A stretch of 64,000 nt of DNA from Numida meleagris (GCF_002078875.1 NC_034411.1:4553180-4617179); one strand, 5' to 3'. Shown: positions 12,601 to 25,748, numbered from the stretch's first letter. Notes: generated by a model not told the origin, from the sequence alone. Made by a program: numbers and translations.

Positions 12601-15600
12601 ATGCCTGCTGTTTTGGCCAGTGTACATGTATGTACTTGCACAGTGCTTGTGAAGGGCAAACTTAACAATTTTATGGTAGGTTCTCAAGCACAAAGTCAAC
12701 TGAGTTCCCAAGAAAGGTGAAATTTTGGACTGGAATTGTGTGGAGGTTTAAGTGTGGACCCTAGCAGTGTAGACAGTGAATGATCATGCTCCGGTGTAAG
12801 AAGAGCCACTTACCAATTGTTTTTCTTTGCTCCACAGGTTGCTAGCAGGTCACTGGGAATCCCTACCTCCAAAATTTACATCAGTGAGACCAGCACAAAC
12901 ACTGTCCCTAATACGTCCCCAACAGCTGCATCTGTCAGTGCCGACATCAATGGAATGGCTGTCCATGTACTGATCCCAACTTATTTAAGCTATTGGGTCG
13001 TAAGCTGGGACTCAAGAAGATGAAAAGCTGATGTGTATTTATCTATTGCTTAAGGAAAACATAAGTTTCAAAAGGGACTTGTAGGCAAAGGATATCTCAT
13101 AACTTCTGCTATAGCTATCAGGGGGATGTCAGATAATGAATGACCATATTTTTTTCTAGTTTTTTATTTTCTCTCCCAGTCCTTTTGTAGTCATAAAACT
13201 GAGTGTCATAACTCGAACTGAACAAAGCATCCACTTAAGTGGCCAGCTTTTTAGTAATTAATGAGACTTTATCTGTAGCAATGTATTGCGCTGCAAATAT
13301 TACTTGCAGGTGGTTTGTGGCCTGCGCTATGGAACCAAAGACATAAGTTTTATAAACTTAGAGCAAATATCATTCTGTAGCAATGGCATGATGATGATTG
13401 TCTCTGACATGGGATAGTGTTATCAGTGCATCTATTTGCAGGGCATGTGACTTTTCCATTGAAAAGAGGAAATTAGTCCTGGTCATTTTCAGGTTTGAAG
13501 AAAAGAGGGAAGATAACCTTGAAAGTTAAAAATCTCAACTTCAGGCTGTTTTTTTCTCTGCGCAGTTTAACTGAGGTTGAATTTTGGCAAGAATATTTGT
13601 TTCCAGTGTTATGAGATCATCTTGCTATATATGCTGAGGTGACCCACTATAACTTGGTAAAGTTACTGTATAAACAAATGGATTTAATATGTTTTGTATA
13701 TTGATCTGGAAAGCTCTGTGCTGTATTTGGTATTCTCTTCTATCAGCATAATCTGTTTTAAATTTCTTTTCAGTCAACATTTCTTCTATGTAGCAAGCCA
13801 TTTTCTAGTGAACTTTGTTCCTTTTTATGATATGCCAAAGTCCTAAAAACGATATTGGTTTAAACAGAAGGTTCTTTGAGACTTGAGGCGCTCTTAATAC
13901 TACTGACTGACTTTTCAAACCTTGTAATATTGCTTTTCTCTATTTGTTTTTAGAATGCATGTCAGACCATCTTAAAAAGACTTGAGCCCATCAAACAGTC
14001 TAATCCCAAAGGGTCCTGGGAAGACTGGGTAAGCTGTCTGTATTTGTCACCAGGCAAATGGGCATTCTCAGGTTGTTTTCATTGTCAATCCCTGAATGCA
14101 GGTGTACCCTCCTGCATCTCAGTAACAGAGATCTGAGGGGAGAGAGAGCAAGGGAAACAGTGAAAGTTTGCGAGAGTTCACCCCCAAAACATCAGGTGGG
14201 ACTGATCCTGGGGCCTGCTTATGACAGACTTCACCAAATCATGGAATCACACAATGGCTTGGGTTGGAAGGGACCTCAAAGATCACCTAGTTCCAACCCC
14301 CCTGCTATGGGTGTGGTTGCAGACCTCTAGACCAGACTGCCCAGGAACCCATCAAGTCTTGAGTGGTTACCTATGTCTCCATGGTCAGGCTCCAGTCCTG
14401 GGTAGGAAGAAATCTTATACGTAATGAAGGGATTCTCTGACAAAGATGACTCTGACTTGGCAGCCGGTGCTCCTTGACTGCAGTTTCTCTATAACCTCAA
14501 TAATGAGAGATGGATGTTCTTTAAGCCTCTCAGACTGTTTTCAGAGCCAAGATCTCCACTTCAGGGGAGGAGCTTTGGATGAGAGATTTGGATGTCAGGG
14601 CAGGATTTCTCCTGGCCTCCCTGAAGTCCAGGAGAATGGCAGTTCAACCTTTGTCTTTGATATTGAAAGTCTAACTGAGAGGCCAAAAAACACAAGACTC
14701 TCTTGTGTTTTTGAAACAGTCTCTGGCTCTGCCAGTCTGTTTGGCAGCTGCTGATCAGGCGATTTGGGGAATCAGCTGCAAGAAGACGTTTCACTTGGCA
14801 CTGCTGGCACTGATTATTGTGTCAGCTGCCTGTCACCAGACACCTTCTGTTCCAGTCCTCCTCAAAATGTATTTGGGGTAGCTATGTCTCAGGCACTGGT
14901 TGGACAATAATTGTCTTCAAATTCTTATTCACTTTGCCAGATTAAGACCGCCTATGAGAACTGTGTTAGTCTGTCAGCCACAGGATTTTATAGGTGAGTG
15001 AATATTTGCACTGCAAAGGCAGTTCTTACTCAATTGCATAGACTGCATCCAGGGAGATTCTGGGAGGATTTACAGCCCTAATCCCTCTGTCACTGCTCTA
15101 ATTCAGGACTGCATGCCCTTTCCTACCTAGAAACATTGCAAATGACCTCCAAGAAGTGTTTTAACTGCTCTCAAAAGCAAAGGATTTGCTACTGGATTTG
15201 TGAGAATGAGTGCATAATAGTCACCGTAGACCTTGAGATTTGTCAGAAAATGAAGATGGCTGAAGTAGTTTCAGTTGGGTTTGGGAATATAGGGCAGCTT
15301 TTCCAGACTTCTATTTATAATTTTTTAATGCTTTTCAATTCTGCACGGGCTTGATGGTAGGGATAAAACATGAGTGAATTAAGATTTTGATAAATCGCTC
15401 TGTGGTTGTATTCCTCTTGACTGTGGAATTAAATCTGATTTTGTTTTTCTCCGTGTCCAGAATTCCTGATGTTGGCTACAACTTTGAAATGAATGAAGGG
15501 AAGCCATTCCACTACTTCAGTTACGGTGTTGCTTGCTCCGAGGTTGAGATAGATTGCCTGACAGGTGACCACAAGGTGAGGGGGTCAGCAGGGAAATAGC

Positions 15601-18600
15601 TTTCTGTGTTTGGATAAAGGAAACATTCACAGGGAGTCAGAGCAAATACTGGGTGTCAGCCTCTTCCTAGCTCTGTCATTGGTCCAGTGTGACCTTTAGT
15701 AGATTTCTTAACTTCTGTGTTCCACAGTGCAACAGTCTGGAAAGTATAATAAAATGATAATTATCTGCTCTGCAGGGGTATTATGGGGCTAACTGGATGA
15801 TTGCAAAAGTTACGGGATTTGCCATGTAAGAGATAGCAGCTCTGTGTTAGCAAAAAGGAGCACCAACATATCAGAATTGAGTTAATTATTAAAAATAGCG
15901 CTGGGATCTTTTAGAAAGAAGAAGAGAAAAGACAACTCGTTCGAATCTGACCTTCCAATCCAATGAGTTGTGCTCAGGTACGGAGCACTGACCCTGGCTG
16001 CTTGGAACTAATACAGATTGGGTCCAATCGATCTCCAGGGGAAACTGCACTGCTTTGCTTTAGGGATGAACTGGTTTAAAAGGTAGCAGGAGGAACTGAG
16101 CTTGACATAGACTGTTGAACACTGGCCAAGTTTGGGTACTGGTGGATATATTCCTCTTCCTCAAATGAAACCACAGTGTACCAGTTCCAGCATCCGTGCT
16201 GATTTATTCTTTGTTTCTGTCTCTTAGAATATCCGCACAGACATTGTTATGGATGTTGGCACCAGTCTGAACCCAGCCATAGATATAGGACAGGTAAGTG
16301 AAATAGTCTCACTAATTTCACCATGTTCAAGATCACATTGCTCTCAAGCTTTTCTAGATAAATCATTAACCTGCTCTAGCTTGTGCCTTTGCACATTTAA
16401 ATTGGGTATCCAGTGAGGCGTTTTAGGCTGGCTATGAAAACCAGTTTGACCCACAATTAACTATGCAGCAGGCACGGGATTAAGCATCCAGAGAATATTA
16501 TCTCAGTGGAATAACTTCACCCCAGGGCCAGTTTCTGCTATGTGGAATACAAACACTAAGTCCTGCAGCTGATTTCTGTACTCCTGTCTGTCAATGTCAA
16601 GTCCTGTTTAACCACAGAAAAATTTTTACTAAGAGTTGGGGCAGTAGATTCTATCCTCCAGCTACCGCTGTGCAGGGATCTCAGTAAGAAGATTCCTTGG
16701 CAGGGACTGACTGACTTATTAGTCAGCAAAAAAGGTAATAAACACAAGGTTATCTGATACACTGAGACATGTCATTAGATATTTGCTTGGGCTTGCCTAG
16801 TCAAAACGATCCGACTCCTTTGCTAACTGTAGATGTCAGTGTAGTGCAGGTCTAGTGATGCTGCAGCAGGGTTTATTTCCCTAATGCAAGTCTGCTATAG
16901 CTGAAATGAAACTTTGAAAGCAATGCCTTTTCTGAAAGAGATGCTTTCTACGAAGTGGCTGAGGGAAAAGGGAGCCTTTGTATTCTCAGCCTGTCAGACT
17001 GGGAGGAAAGAGATGGGTTATATGGAACCTATCAAACAGACAGCAATTTCCCAATTTCCTGCATCCCTCCATGGCTTGTTGCAGAGGATTTGGGGGAATG
17101 AGAGAAAGGAGGTTGTATAGCTGCAGGACCACAGGCACATGGTGCTGTCTTAAGGAATACTTGTGCTGAATCCTCAGAGCAGTCTGTCAAATGTCTTTGT
17201 GGGCACAGAGAGCAGAGCTTTCTCATAGCACTGCTGTATGTGCTCCTCTCACAGCCACTCCCTTTCTTTCATTTTATTTTCTTTCCTCCTAAGATTTACA
17301 GTAGAAAAATCAGGTAAAGAAGACTCTAATGGTTGGATGGATATGGGAGTTCTTTTGCATGCGTCTGTGTTGCTAACCTGAGAATAAGCAGTACTTGAGA
17401 AAGCATTAGTACTGAAATATAGAAATAGCTGTATAGAAACACAAAATGTAAAATAGTCTGTTTTCAGATATCGTTTCTTGTCCTTTGAATTATCAGCAAG
17501 GACTACTCACTCAGTGCTAATCTGCCTGTGAAGGAATCAACACATATATATATTCCTTGCTTTATCAACAGATTCTTGTTCTGCATTAGCAGCGTACTTG
17601 CTTGTCTGTATTGGATTAATCGCTTCCAGGGAAGTGCAGTCACACCTGTGCTGTGAACACAGGAGTTGCACAAAAGTGCCAAGCTGTAATCAACAAAAGG
17701 GCTTAGAGATAAAAAGTGGGGATATAGCCAGAAATGGAGGACTGAAAACTGGTTGAAATTGTCACTGTTTGCTCTTGTGTGGGGAAGAACAGCAACAACA
17801 AATAAAGAATGCAACCTTATTTGGATGTTTTTGTAGATAGAAGGAGCGTTTGTCCAAGGCATTGGGCTCTTCACCATGGAGGAGCTGCGCTACTCACCTG
17901 AAGGGAACTTGTACACACGAGGGCCTGGGATGTACAAAATCCCAGCCTTTGGAGACATCCCAACAGAATTCTATGTGTCTCTTCTCCGTGACTGCCCCAA
18001 CAGCAAGGCAATTTATTCATCCAAGGTACACCTGCATGACCAGTAGGCCTCTTACTGCTCTAGGCTTGTATGAATGCACGATAGAGTAATGGCACACGTA
18101 TCAGAACAGCTGATTTTGTTGTCATAGAACCATAGAAAAGTTTGTGTTGGAAGGTACCCCTAAAAGCCATCTAGTCCAAGTCCCCTGCACTGAACAGGGA
18201 CGCCTACAGGCTCCATCAGTGCTCAGAGCCCTGTCCAGCCTGACCTTGGCTGTCTCCAGTGACAGGGCACCACCACCTCTCTGGGCAGCCTGTGAGAGCA
18301 CCTCACTGCCCTTAGTGTAAAAACCTTTTTCCTTATATCCAGTCTAAATCTCCTCTTTTAGTTTAAAATCATTTCCCCTTGTCCTATCACACAGATCCCT
18401 CTAAAGAGTCTGTCCCCTTCCTTCTTACAGCCCCTTCAGATGCTGACAGGCCGCTCTCAGGTCTCCTGGAGCCTTCCCTTCCCCAGGCTGCCCAGCCCCA
18501 GCTCTCAGCCTGTCCCCGCAGCGAGGTGTTCTGTCCCTGGGATCATTCTGTCACACTGGCTTTCTTCTGGGTTCAGGATACTTCTCCGTTCTTTCCCAGA

Positions 18601-20371
18601 AGCGTGTATTCTACCCTTTATTGCAAAGAGGAAGAGAAATTGCCTGAACATTGCCACTCTGATTGTCCACAAGAGAGAACTGAAACAAGTTTTTTCCAGA
18701 AGTTGGAAAGGGGCTTGGCAGTGACCTCAGTGCCCTGTATTAGGCAATGCTTCTGTAATCCCTGAGGGAGGCATTCCTGCTGGTTTGCAAGTATGTCCAG
18801 TGATAGAACATCATGTGCTCTGCCCATGCCACTCACCACAGCGTCACCAGAATTGCTTTTGTTGCAGTTCTAGTACTATCCAAAGGGATGTGGAAATGGC
18901 TTAGTCTTTTTTCCCTTTACAGCAGTCTTTCTGTGTTAGAAATCTTTATATGTTCTTATTGTCTCTTTCCCCAATGGAATGGGAGTTGTTCACATCTGGT
19001 AAACTGGAAGCAGTTTTAGTTTCGTGTTTCCCATCTCTGATAGACTGAGGTTCACACCTGGAAGGGAAGTACTGTTTTGTTGCAGCCTTTTCTTGTTGAT
19101 CACATCTATGAGACTGAGAAGTTACAAAGCAGGAATGAGAACAATGATTGTCATGCAGTACCTGCTCATCCCTCTGTCAGCCCCTTTGGTCTTTCCAGGG
19201 CTGTTCTGGGCTGTAGTCTCATCTTCCTTGTGCTCTGTCTAGGCTGTGGGAGAGCCGCCTCTGTTCCTGTCTGCCTCAGTGTTTTATGCAATCAAAGATG
19301 CTATCTCCTCCGCAAGGGAAGACTCTGGCCTGACTGAACCATTCAGGCTGGACAGCCCTGCCACCCCAGAGAGGATCCGCAATGCCTGTGTGGACACCTT
19401 CACGAAAATGGTAACTATGCTTTCATAGCCCTGACCAGCCCACCCCACACTGTGTGCTAGACCTGTGCCTGGAGCCGGGATTAAGGCAGTATGGGGGAGC
19501 TGTGGTTGTACTTAAGCAGGTGTTTTTTATTTCATGGGCATTATCCTTCACTTAATATGCCACCAAATGAAAGACAAATCTACAGAACAGCATTGCTAGG
19601 GCTGGGACAGGCAGTATATCTGAAATTGCTTTTCATCCTTCCATCTTCCAAGTGCAGTTTGTGGAACGAAGGCTCTGACTTGATCTGATGCTCCTGACCG
19701 TTATCTCTTAGGGAATCTACATTGCAGGCCAACTCTGATTTATTAGCCTCCCTCGGATAGGAAGAGAAAGAAAAGTGTTGCTGGAAATGCTCGCTTCTGC
19801 TGAATGTTGACTTCAGGCTTCTCTTTAGAAGGTCTGGGCTTGCCCTGAAGGAGTGCAGGGTTTAACGCTACCACCGTCTCTTCATGAGCTCCTTCTCTGC
19901 TGCAGGGCTGCAAAAGGGCTGCACAGAGCAGATCCCTGCACAGAGTCCTGCTGATTCCTCTGTGACTTGTAAAATCTTGCAGCCAGTTCACACGGGCATT
20001 CACTGGGCCCTTGTCAGCTTGATCCCTACTGTTCTTAACAGCAAAACCTGGATATCTCAGCCCTCCTCAGCAAACACTTGCATCACTGTCTGATGGGGAG
20101 GAGGACTCCGAAGTGAATTCGAGAGTTTCCACCTGGCCTTCAGCTAGAGCCAGCACAGCATCTAACACAATGCCATGGGACAGACATCCCTCTGTTTCAA
20201 TATGAGTTCAGATCTTCAGTGATGCAAAGTCGCCTGCCTTAAAGGGAACACCTGAACCCAGATCAGAACTCTCCTTTGTTCTTGCTGCTGCTTACTGTAA
20301 TTTTTTTCTCCTCTTCACAGTGCCCTTCTGCTGAGCCAGGAACCTTTAAGCCATGGTCTGTGCGTGTGTAA
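603..20371 (+). CDS. XDH: Xanthine dehydrogenase, 3' 23 coding exons (5' part outside window)
   Basis: The enzyme oxidises hypoxanthine to xanthine and xanthine to uric acid with NAD+, the last step of purine breakdown and of nitrogen excretion in birds. Exons, each with AG/GT borders: 603-787, 1094-1268, 1430-1519, 2000-2169, 3932-4055, 4544-4663, 5369-5465, 5875-5999, 6356-6489, 7859-7946, 8599-8685, 9935-10126, 10605-10750, 11345-11426, 12024-12119, 12838-12966, 13954-14028, 14941-14993, 15461-15575, 16228-16293, 17837-18025, 19243-19410, 20321-20371. They sum to 2,757 nt, 918 residues plus TAA, matching the last ~918 of ~1,333 residues of mammalian XDH. The first two exons are the end of the FAD domain, the next is the linker, and the rest is the molybdenum domain. 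Active-site motifs are intact: FGGKETRS (Glu802 of mammals), [11 protein letters not shown] (Arg880), SFTVPFLNQ (Phe1009), VGEPPLF (Glu1261). XDH rather than aldehyde oxidase is supported by near-identity to mammalian XDH throughout and the WSVRV C terminus. The Cys992 position is Arg (see findings). Confidence 0.97.
5549..5630 (-). mobile_element. CR1 3'-end fragment
   Basis: The fragment carries the typical reverse-complement CR1 3' end (tatagaatggcttggcttgg, then the 'gacctcaa...atccaaccccc' block). It lies in an XDH intron. Confidence 0.8.
7001..7010. other. Assembly gap of 10 N inside a poly-C tract
   Basis: Ten undetermined bases sit between runs of C (about 6983-7016) in an XDH intron. 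The true length of the C tract is unknown. No exon is affected. Confidence 0.99.
14238..14365 (-). mobile_element. CR1 3'-end fragment
   Basis: Reverse-complement CR1 tail: 'aatcacacaatggcttgggt', then 'ggaagggacctcaaagatc' and a 'ccaacccccctgc' block. It lies in the XDH intron before the 53-bp exon at 14941. Confidence 0.85.
18124..18570 (-). mobile_element. CR1 retroposon, 5' truncated
   Basis: About 450 bp of CR1 in reverse orientation. It shows the blocks 'atagaaccatagaaa', 'gccatctagtccaa', 'tgcactgaacagggac', 'cacctctctgggcagcctgt' and 'tccctgggatcattctgt'. It lies in the XDH intron between the exons at 17837 and 19243. Short open frames here come from the repeat. Confidence 0.92.
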
Positions 20372-21690
20372 AAGGAAAGTTTGAGGAGCAAACTCTCCTC
20401 ATGAAACCAGTCTTACAATGGAGGGACCACAAAGCACTGGGACTACAATGGAAAAAAAAAATCCATGTTCATGTGGCTCATCTACTGTGATTCATAGAAT
20501 TTTCCCATTTAATTACTCAATCACTGTTTCCTCCTGGAGAGGAGATTGCTGCCAGATTATAGCTGTGATTTAGATTTGGATGAAGAGTAAAGTGGAAGGT
20601 GATGTTGTCCAGCTGTAGCTGAAAGTCTTACAGATTTCATTTAGAATTGTTGATGGGAGACACTCTTATTGCCAGATGGTATGAAATAGCATGGTTATTG
20701 TTTCAGGGTTGGTTGTTTGTTTTAAATTGTGGGAAGAGACTTATCACCTTGTTACTTTCTGCTGTTATGCAGAGAAGGACTTAAGAGCATTGACCCCAGA
20801 CAGACCGTCCTCTAGTGGGGATGGGGAAAGGCATCCGGGGCACTGAAGGCTGGACCCTACTGTGACCCCACAGCACAACTGCTAGACATACACCAGAGGA
20901 AAATAAGGAACAATATTGGTGTTAGCTAACTGTGATGAATGTCTTGTGTGTATGATGGCAGGGGTTCAGAGGGAGACCTTAAAATGTGACCAGTAGCTGA
21001 TTTATCCAAAGTTACACGAGGATTGCTTTGTCTGCAGTAAAGCTTTAATGAAATCTTAGTTCATGTGCTACTTTGTCTTCTCTGACTGAAGATAAAAAGA
21101 TGCCAAGACCTCTAGCAAGATGTTGATTCACTGGACGTGTTCAGCCTATTTCCTCCACATCTCTCCCTCATCTCTTAAACAGCAGAGGACACCAGAGAAA
21201 GGACCTTGGAGTCATAAAATGTTACTGATCATTGTTCCCAAGGCAATTTGTACCAGGCTGGGTGAGGGTCTGGACAAAGATGGACAAAACTGGGGGATGA
21301 GTTGGCTCTGGGCGTTCTCTAGGCTCAGTCTCTTCCATTCATGCCATGACCTTGCCATCTTTTCAGGACAACTCTTACTTTTGCTGAATGTAAAGGAATT
21401 GTGCATGTTTTACTAAAAGCATTGCTTGTCCAAAAAAAAGGTGCTGATTATGTGATGAACTCATGATGTGTTTTGGGGTGAATGCATTATTCAGTGTTGG
21501 ATTTAAAGGTGGGCATTCTTCTGCACAGGTTTTGACATTGTCAGGTTTAACACGGCAGCACATTTTCTCTAGATGATGCCACATACTGTACCTCATGTGC
21601 AAACTTTCTCTGGCCCACAGCTCTACGAAAATGTCCTTTTCCTTTGTTAGCACTCCTAGGGCCGTCAATAAATATGATGCAAGAGAATGC
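20372..21690 (+). other. XDH: XDH 3' UTR (inferred extent)
   Basis: The sequence after the XDH stop has no splice or coding signal. The first canonical AATAAA downstream lies at 21667-21672, which would give a UTR of about 1.3 kb. Earlier non-canonical signals could end a shorter transcript, so the extent is inferred. Confidence 0.5.
21667..21672 (+). terminator. Candidate XDH polyadenylation signal
   Basis: A canonical AATAAA hexamer in an otherwise gene-free stretch about 1.3 kb after the XDH stop codon. No transcript evidence was available. Confidence 0.45.
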
Positions 21691-21699
21691 AACTCCACT

Positions 21700-24043
21700 G
21701 TCTAAAATGAAAATTTGCTTACATACATCCTACTTAAATTGGCTTCTGTCTTAGGGCTTAGTTTGAAATACTCTTTGAAGCACTCCGAGACATACAGATT
21801 GGAAACATGTAGGTGTAATTCTCAGCTCTAATTGCCAGTTCTCACAGGGTTGTTACAGCCTATCTGTGCCCTCATGGTCCTGACAAACAGAGGCTGGCCT
21901 CCAAAGCCATGCTGCTGCTTTAAAACGAAACATTATATGGAATTAAAAGAAAAAAAAATATGTGAATAACTCAGGAACTCCTCCACAGAATCATGTCATT
22001 TAATAATAATCCCACCGGACACAGTACGTGTGATGCTTATCTATTGAACTCACCTTCTGCTGCAAACAGTAACCTAAAGTTAAAAAGTGAACAGGATAAA
22101 ACCAAATCTCAGAGATTCTCCAGTTTAGTGGCATGAGATCTGCACTGAAACTGCGTCCCTGGACTCACACATTGCTCCTTACAACAACTACCAGGCCATC
22201 GACACTCCTTTGCTTCGTAATGCAACAACAGAAAACAGTTCTGAAGTTGCATAAAAATGATGTCCTTTTCAAATCGAATATACAAAGGGCACAAATAAAT
22301 GGACGCATTGTTTTTGCTATGCATTTCTTGAGAGTTGGTTTACTTTTTATATAATGGAGAAGAAAACCTGAAGAAATGATTTGATTCTCCAAGCTGGAAG
22401 TCAGAATTAGGCTTATCTTCTGAACCCTCAAAGTCTGTGAGGAAGGTGAGAGTCAGGCCCGTGTTTGGAAGAGGTCTTCAGTTGGACAGAGAAAATCTGG
22501 TATTATCCAGCTGAACGTTGGGATGTCTGGATTCATGTCAAGGTGGAAGTATTGTAGTGTAGGCTGTAGTCTAACAAACGCTTGGGAAGACTTTATTTTA
22601 ATCTACAAAATCTGAGAGGCATCTTTTGTAGCCAAGAGGGCAACACGTCCCTTATCTGAAGTTCCATCTATTTGAAATGCTCTTCCTGCTCTGCTTTTAA
22701 CTGGGTGAAATGGTTGTTCTACCAACAAGTAGAAATAAGAAAGGTACCGTCTGTTTCTGTGCAGAGAACAGGAAAACAATTTCTAACCTGCTTCTTAATA
22801 TATTTGTTCAAATCTCTGTGTGTAGTTTGCACTTTGGTAGGCAAAAGAGAAGAAAAATAGGAATAAGCATTCAGTAAGTCAACTATTGATATGAGAATCT
22901 GAACTAGTAACTGCAAAATTCTGCACGGGTCAATGTCCATTGACTGCCTGAAAATGAAGGTTGATGGCAGCGGTAGATTTCAATGCCATTGCTATGAGCA
23001 TATACTAACAAACAGCACAGAAGTGAGTGTTTTGGCTCTGTGGTGGAAGGGACGGGTAGTCAGTATCTTTGTGTCCTTGCTCAGGCTGAACTTTGTACTT
23101 GTGCTAAAGACTAAATGAAGACTGAACGAATGGAGCAGCTCTCCTCTCCCCATGTGCTCTTGCCAGCTTTGCAAGTCATGAGGACAAACATGCATCTTGT
23201 CACATGTAACCTCTTGTTCTGTGACAGGTCTGAGTTTCAGATGTGTTGTGGAAATAAATCCTAATTTTCTGAAATGATACATAGCATTCTACGAGGCTGT
23301 GGGTGAGTACAAAAGACTACACAGTGTTACAAACATGTACAGTAGAAACAGCTTTACTTCTTTTGGCTTTGAAATTCAAAATAATTGGGAGCTAGGTGTT
23401 CCACACAGTATCTGCCAATTATTTTCAACATTTCCCTGACATGAATAAGATATTTCTCCAATTCTCAAAATGCTCAGACTTATGCATGAGCGGTAGCTTG
23501 GTTCTGTTCTTCTGGTTTTTTTTTGTTTGTTTGACATGTGGATGCACCTGGATAAACCTGCATCCAGGTGGCAGCAATAACGAACAGCCATGTGCTCACA
23601 GTGCCATCCCTTATGCAGAACAAGATTGCCTTATATTGGCATTATGCTCCATCTTGGTATTTTTTTTTTTTTCAAGTTTAGATTGATTTTGTGAATAATT
23701 TTGCTTGATTTTGAAAGGAACTTGGTAGTCTCAACAAACTCTTCCCTACAAGGGCAGTAATATCTACTTTCAAATGAACGTTTTAAACCTTGCTGCACTT
23801 GCAAACAATATAATGCACAAGTTAGAAAGCATTTATCTTCTCGGCATTAACCTGTGAGGTTAGAAATGAATCTGTGCTCATAGACTTAACTGTCTTCAGA
23901 ATTTAAAATTCAAAGTTTGTCGTAGGTGCTCTTTAATATTGCCAGTTTCTTCTCCTGTCAAGTGATCCGATGTGTTTCAATATACATTCTAAAGCCTGAG
24001 TAAGATGTGGCATTATCTTTATGTATGCAGAGTACCCTGTACT
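21700..24043. other. XDH-ESF1 intergenic region, left part
   Basis: About 2.3 kb with only short open frames (the longest about 100 codons, none with recognisable similarity). I see no RNA gene or repeat family. T-rich runs occur near 23,515 and 23,660. Confidence 0.6.
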
Positions 24044-24435
24044 TGATTACTGAGTGCACCCTTAGTGAATTTGCAGGTGACACCACGTTGGGAGGAAATG
24101 TTGACCTGCCTAAAGGTAGGAAGACCCTGCAGAGGGATCTGGAAGCTTGGATCAATGGGCTGGGGCCAATGGGATGAGCTTCAACCAACCGCTGGTCCCA
24201 GGTAACAGTGATAGGATGAGAAATAATGGCTTTAAGTTGGGCTGGGGGGAAGGTTCAAGCTGGGTATTAGGAATAACTCCTTCTCCAAAGAGCAGTGAGG
24301 CAGTGGCACAGGCTGCCCAGGGAGTGGTGGGGTCACCGTCCCTGGAGGTGTTCCAGAGCCGTGGGGATGTGGCACTGAGGGATGTGGGCAGTGGGCACGG
24401 TGGGGGTGGGCTGAGGTTGGACTGAATGACCTTAG
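24044..24435 (+). mobile_element. CR1 retroposon, 5' truncated
   Basis: Sense-oriented CR1 with an open-frame remnant ('actgagtgcacccttagtga'), the block 'ggcacaggctgcccagggag', the block 'ccctggaggtgttccagagc' and a 3' end 'ggttggactgaatgacctta'. The usual ATTCTATG tail is absent. The minisatellite begins immediately after. Confidence 0.92.
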
Positions 24436-24900
24436 CCCCCTCATATAGTGCTTACTGCCCCTACATAATGTGTCCCCATATAGTGCTCTCTACCCATCCT
24501 ATACAACAATCCCAGTATAGTTCTTGCCGCTCCCCTTATGTAATGCCCCTTCATAGTTCTTGTTTTTCTGTATAACATCCCCATGTATAGTGCTCACCCC
24601 ATGTTCTATATAATGTCCCCCTATAGTGTTCCCTTCCCCGTGTAATGCCCAAATGTAGTGCTTGTTCCACCTCCCATATAATGCTCCCCAGCATGCTGCT
24701 TGTCTTCCCATCATACATAATGCTTCCCTATATAGTGTTTGCCACCCCCCATATGTAATACTCCCTCATATATTGCTTGCCTCCACCATATAACATTCTC
24801 CAGTATACTGCTCACCCCCCCCATACAGCACCCCTTGTATAGTGCTTACACAGTCCCATATAATGCTCCCCATACACTCCTCACCCTACCTATGTAACAG
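24436..24900 (+). repeat. Degenerate minisatellite, about 13 units of ~36 bp
   Basis: The unit consists of a TATAGTGCTT-like core, a C-rich spacer and a second half resembling CATATAATGCTCCCC. Core copies start near 24444, 24479, 24517, 24553, 24588, 24623, 24654, 24691, 24731, 24768, 24803, 24838 and 24871, a spacing of 31-40 bp. Copies differ by substitutions and small indels, so the array is old. It abuts the 3' end of the preceding CR1. Confidence 0.85.
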
Positions 24901-24923
24901 CCCCCCACTCAAGCAGTTCCCCA

Positions 24924-25044
24924 TGACCTTTGACTTTGATGATGCAACCTTTGACCTTTTGTCCATTGGCCATGACTCTGTGACTTTTTGACCTCGACCC
25001 AATGGCATTCAATGTTTTGACCTTGATCTGGGACATTTTGACCG
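24924..25044. repeat. Cluster of TGAC(C) half-sites
   Basis: Eight TGAC motifs occur within 121 bp (24924, 24931, 24952, 24973, 24981, 24989, 25018, 25039). Five extend to TGACC, and four of those to TGACCT. The first pair, TGACCTTTGACTT (24924-24936), has DR1-like spacing. It may be a decayed simple array or may bind nuclear receptors; no function is shown. Confidence 0.45.
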
Positions 25045-25742
25045 TGATTTTCCTTCTCTGCTGTGCAAGCGGTACAAGCCAGTTAAAATTATGAAAGTAG
25101 AAGAAAGGAAAAGTGATAGGACATGCTGCTTTTCTCTTAACACGTCTCAGAAGAGACGTTAAACAGGAGCTTGTTTGCCCATTTTCCCTGGAGCCCACTT
25201 TCCCAGATCTGCGGACAGCGACCCATACATTTCCAAAAATGAAATAATCCAACATCTGCATTTTAAAATCTGGTCATCTCTGAAATTCAAGTTCTAAGTG
25301 GGAAAACTTGGGCTTTAAGTTAAAGTGCTAGAGTAAGTATGGAGAGACTCCAAGTTCAGGTTTAAAGAATATATCTCCATCTCCTACCACAATGATGATG
25401 AAGTGTGAAATGCCCACAAATACAAAGCATTAAAATTTAATACAGAATTTGCTGAACAATTAATATTTTGTAGCTGAATCCAACTATTTTGTGTCAATCT
25501 AAAAGCAAAGTAAAACCCTTGCTTTTCTGAGAAGATGTGTTCTTTATGTATAATAAACTCACTTGAAACATCAATCTGAAGATGTTCAGCTGAGTGGGAA
25601 GAGCAATAACGCTTTTAATATTCTAGGTTTGCAAGTATTCTTCAGTATTCTGTCATATAGATCTGCTGTCTTACTTAGGCACAAAAGGAGGAAAAAAAAA
25701 CACAGTTAAGTGCCAAAATTTCTTAAAGCAAATTTTTAATCA

Positions 25743-25748
25743 TTTATT
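25743..25748 (-). terminator. Candidate ESF1 polyadenylation signal
   Basis: TTTATT on the plus strand reads AATAAA on the minus strand, about 610 nt beyond the ESF1 stop. The surrounding sequence is AT-rich and noncoding, as expected for a 3' UTR. Confidence 0.5.

Noticed and set aside
17503..17877. 124-codon minus-strand open frame over the XDH exon at 17837
   Set aside because: It is the shadow of an XDH exon and its intron, with no similarity of its own.
18379..18765. 128-codon open frame in an XDH intron
   Set aside because: Most of it is CR1 sequence in reverse orientation, and it lies between well-defined XDH exons.
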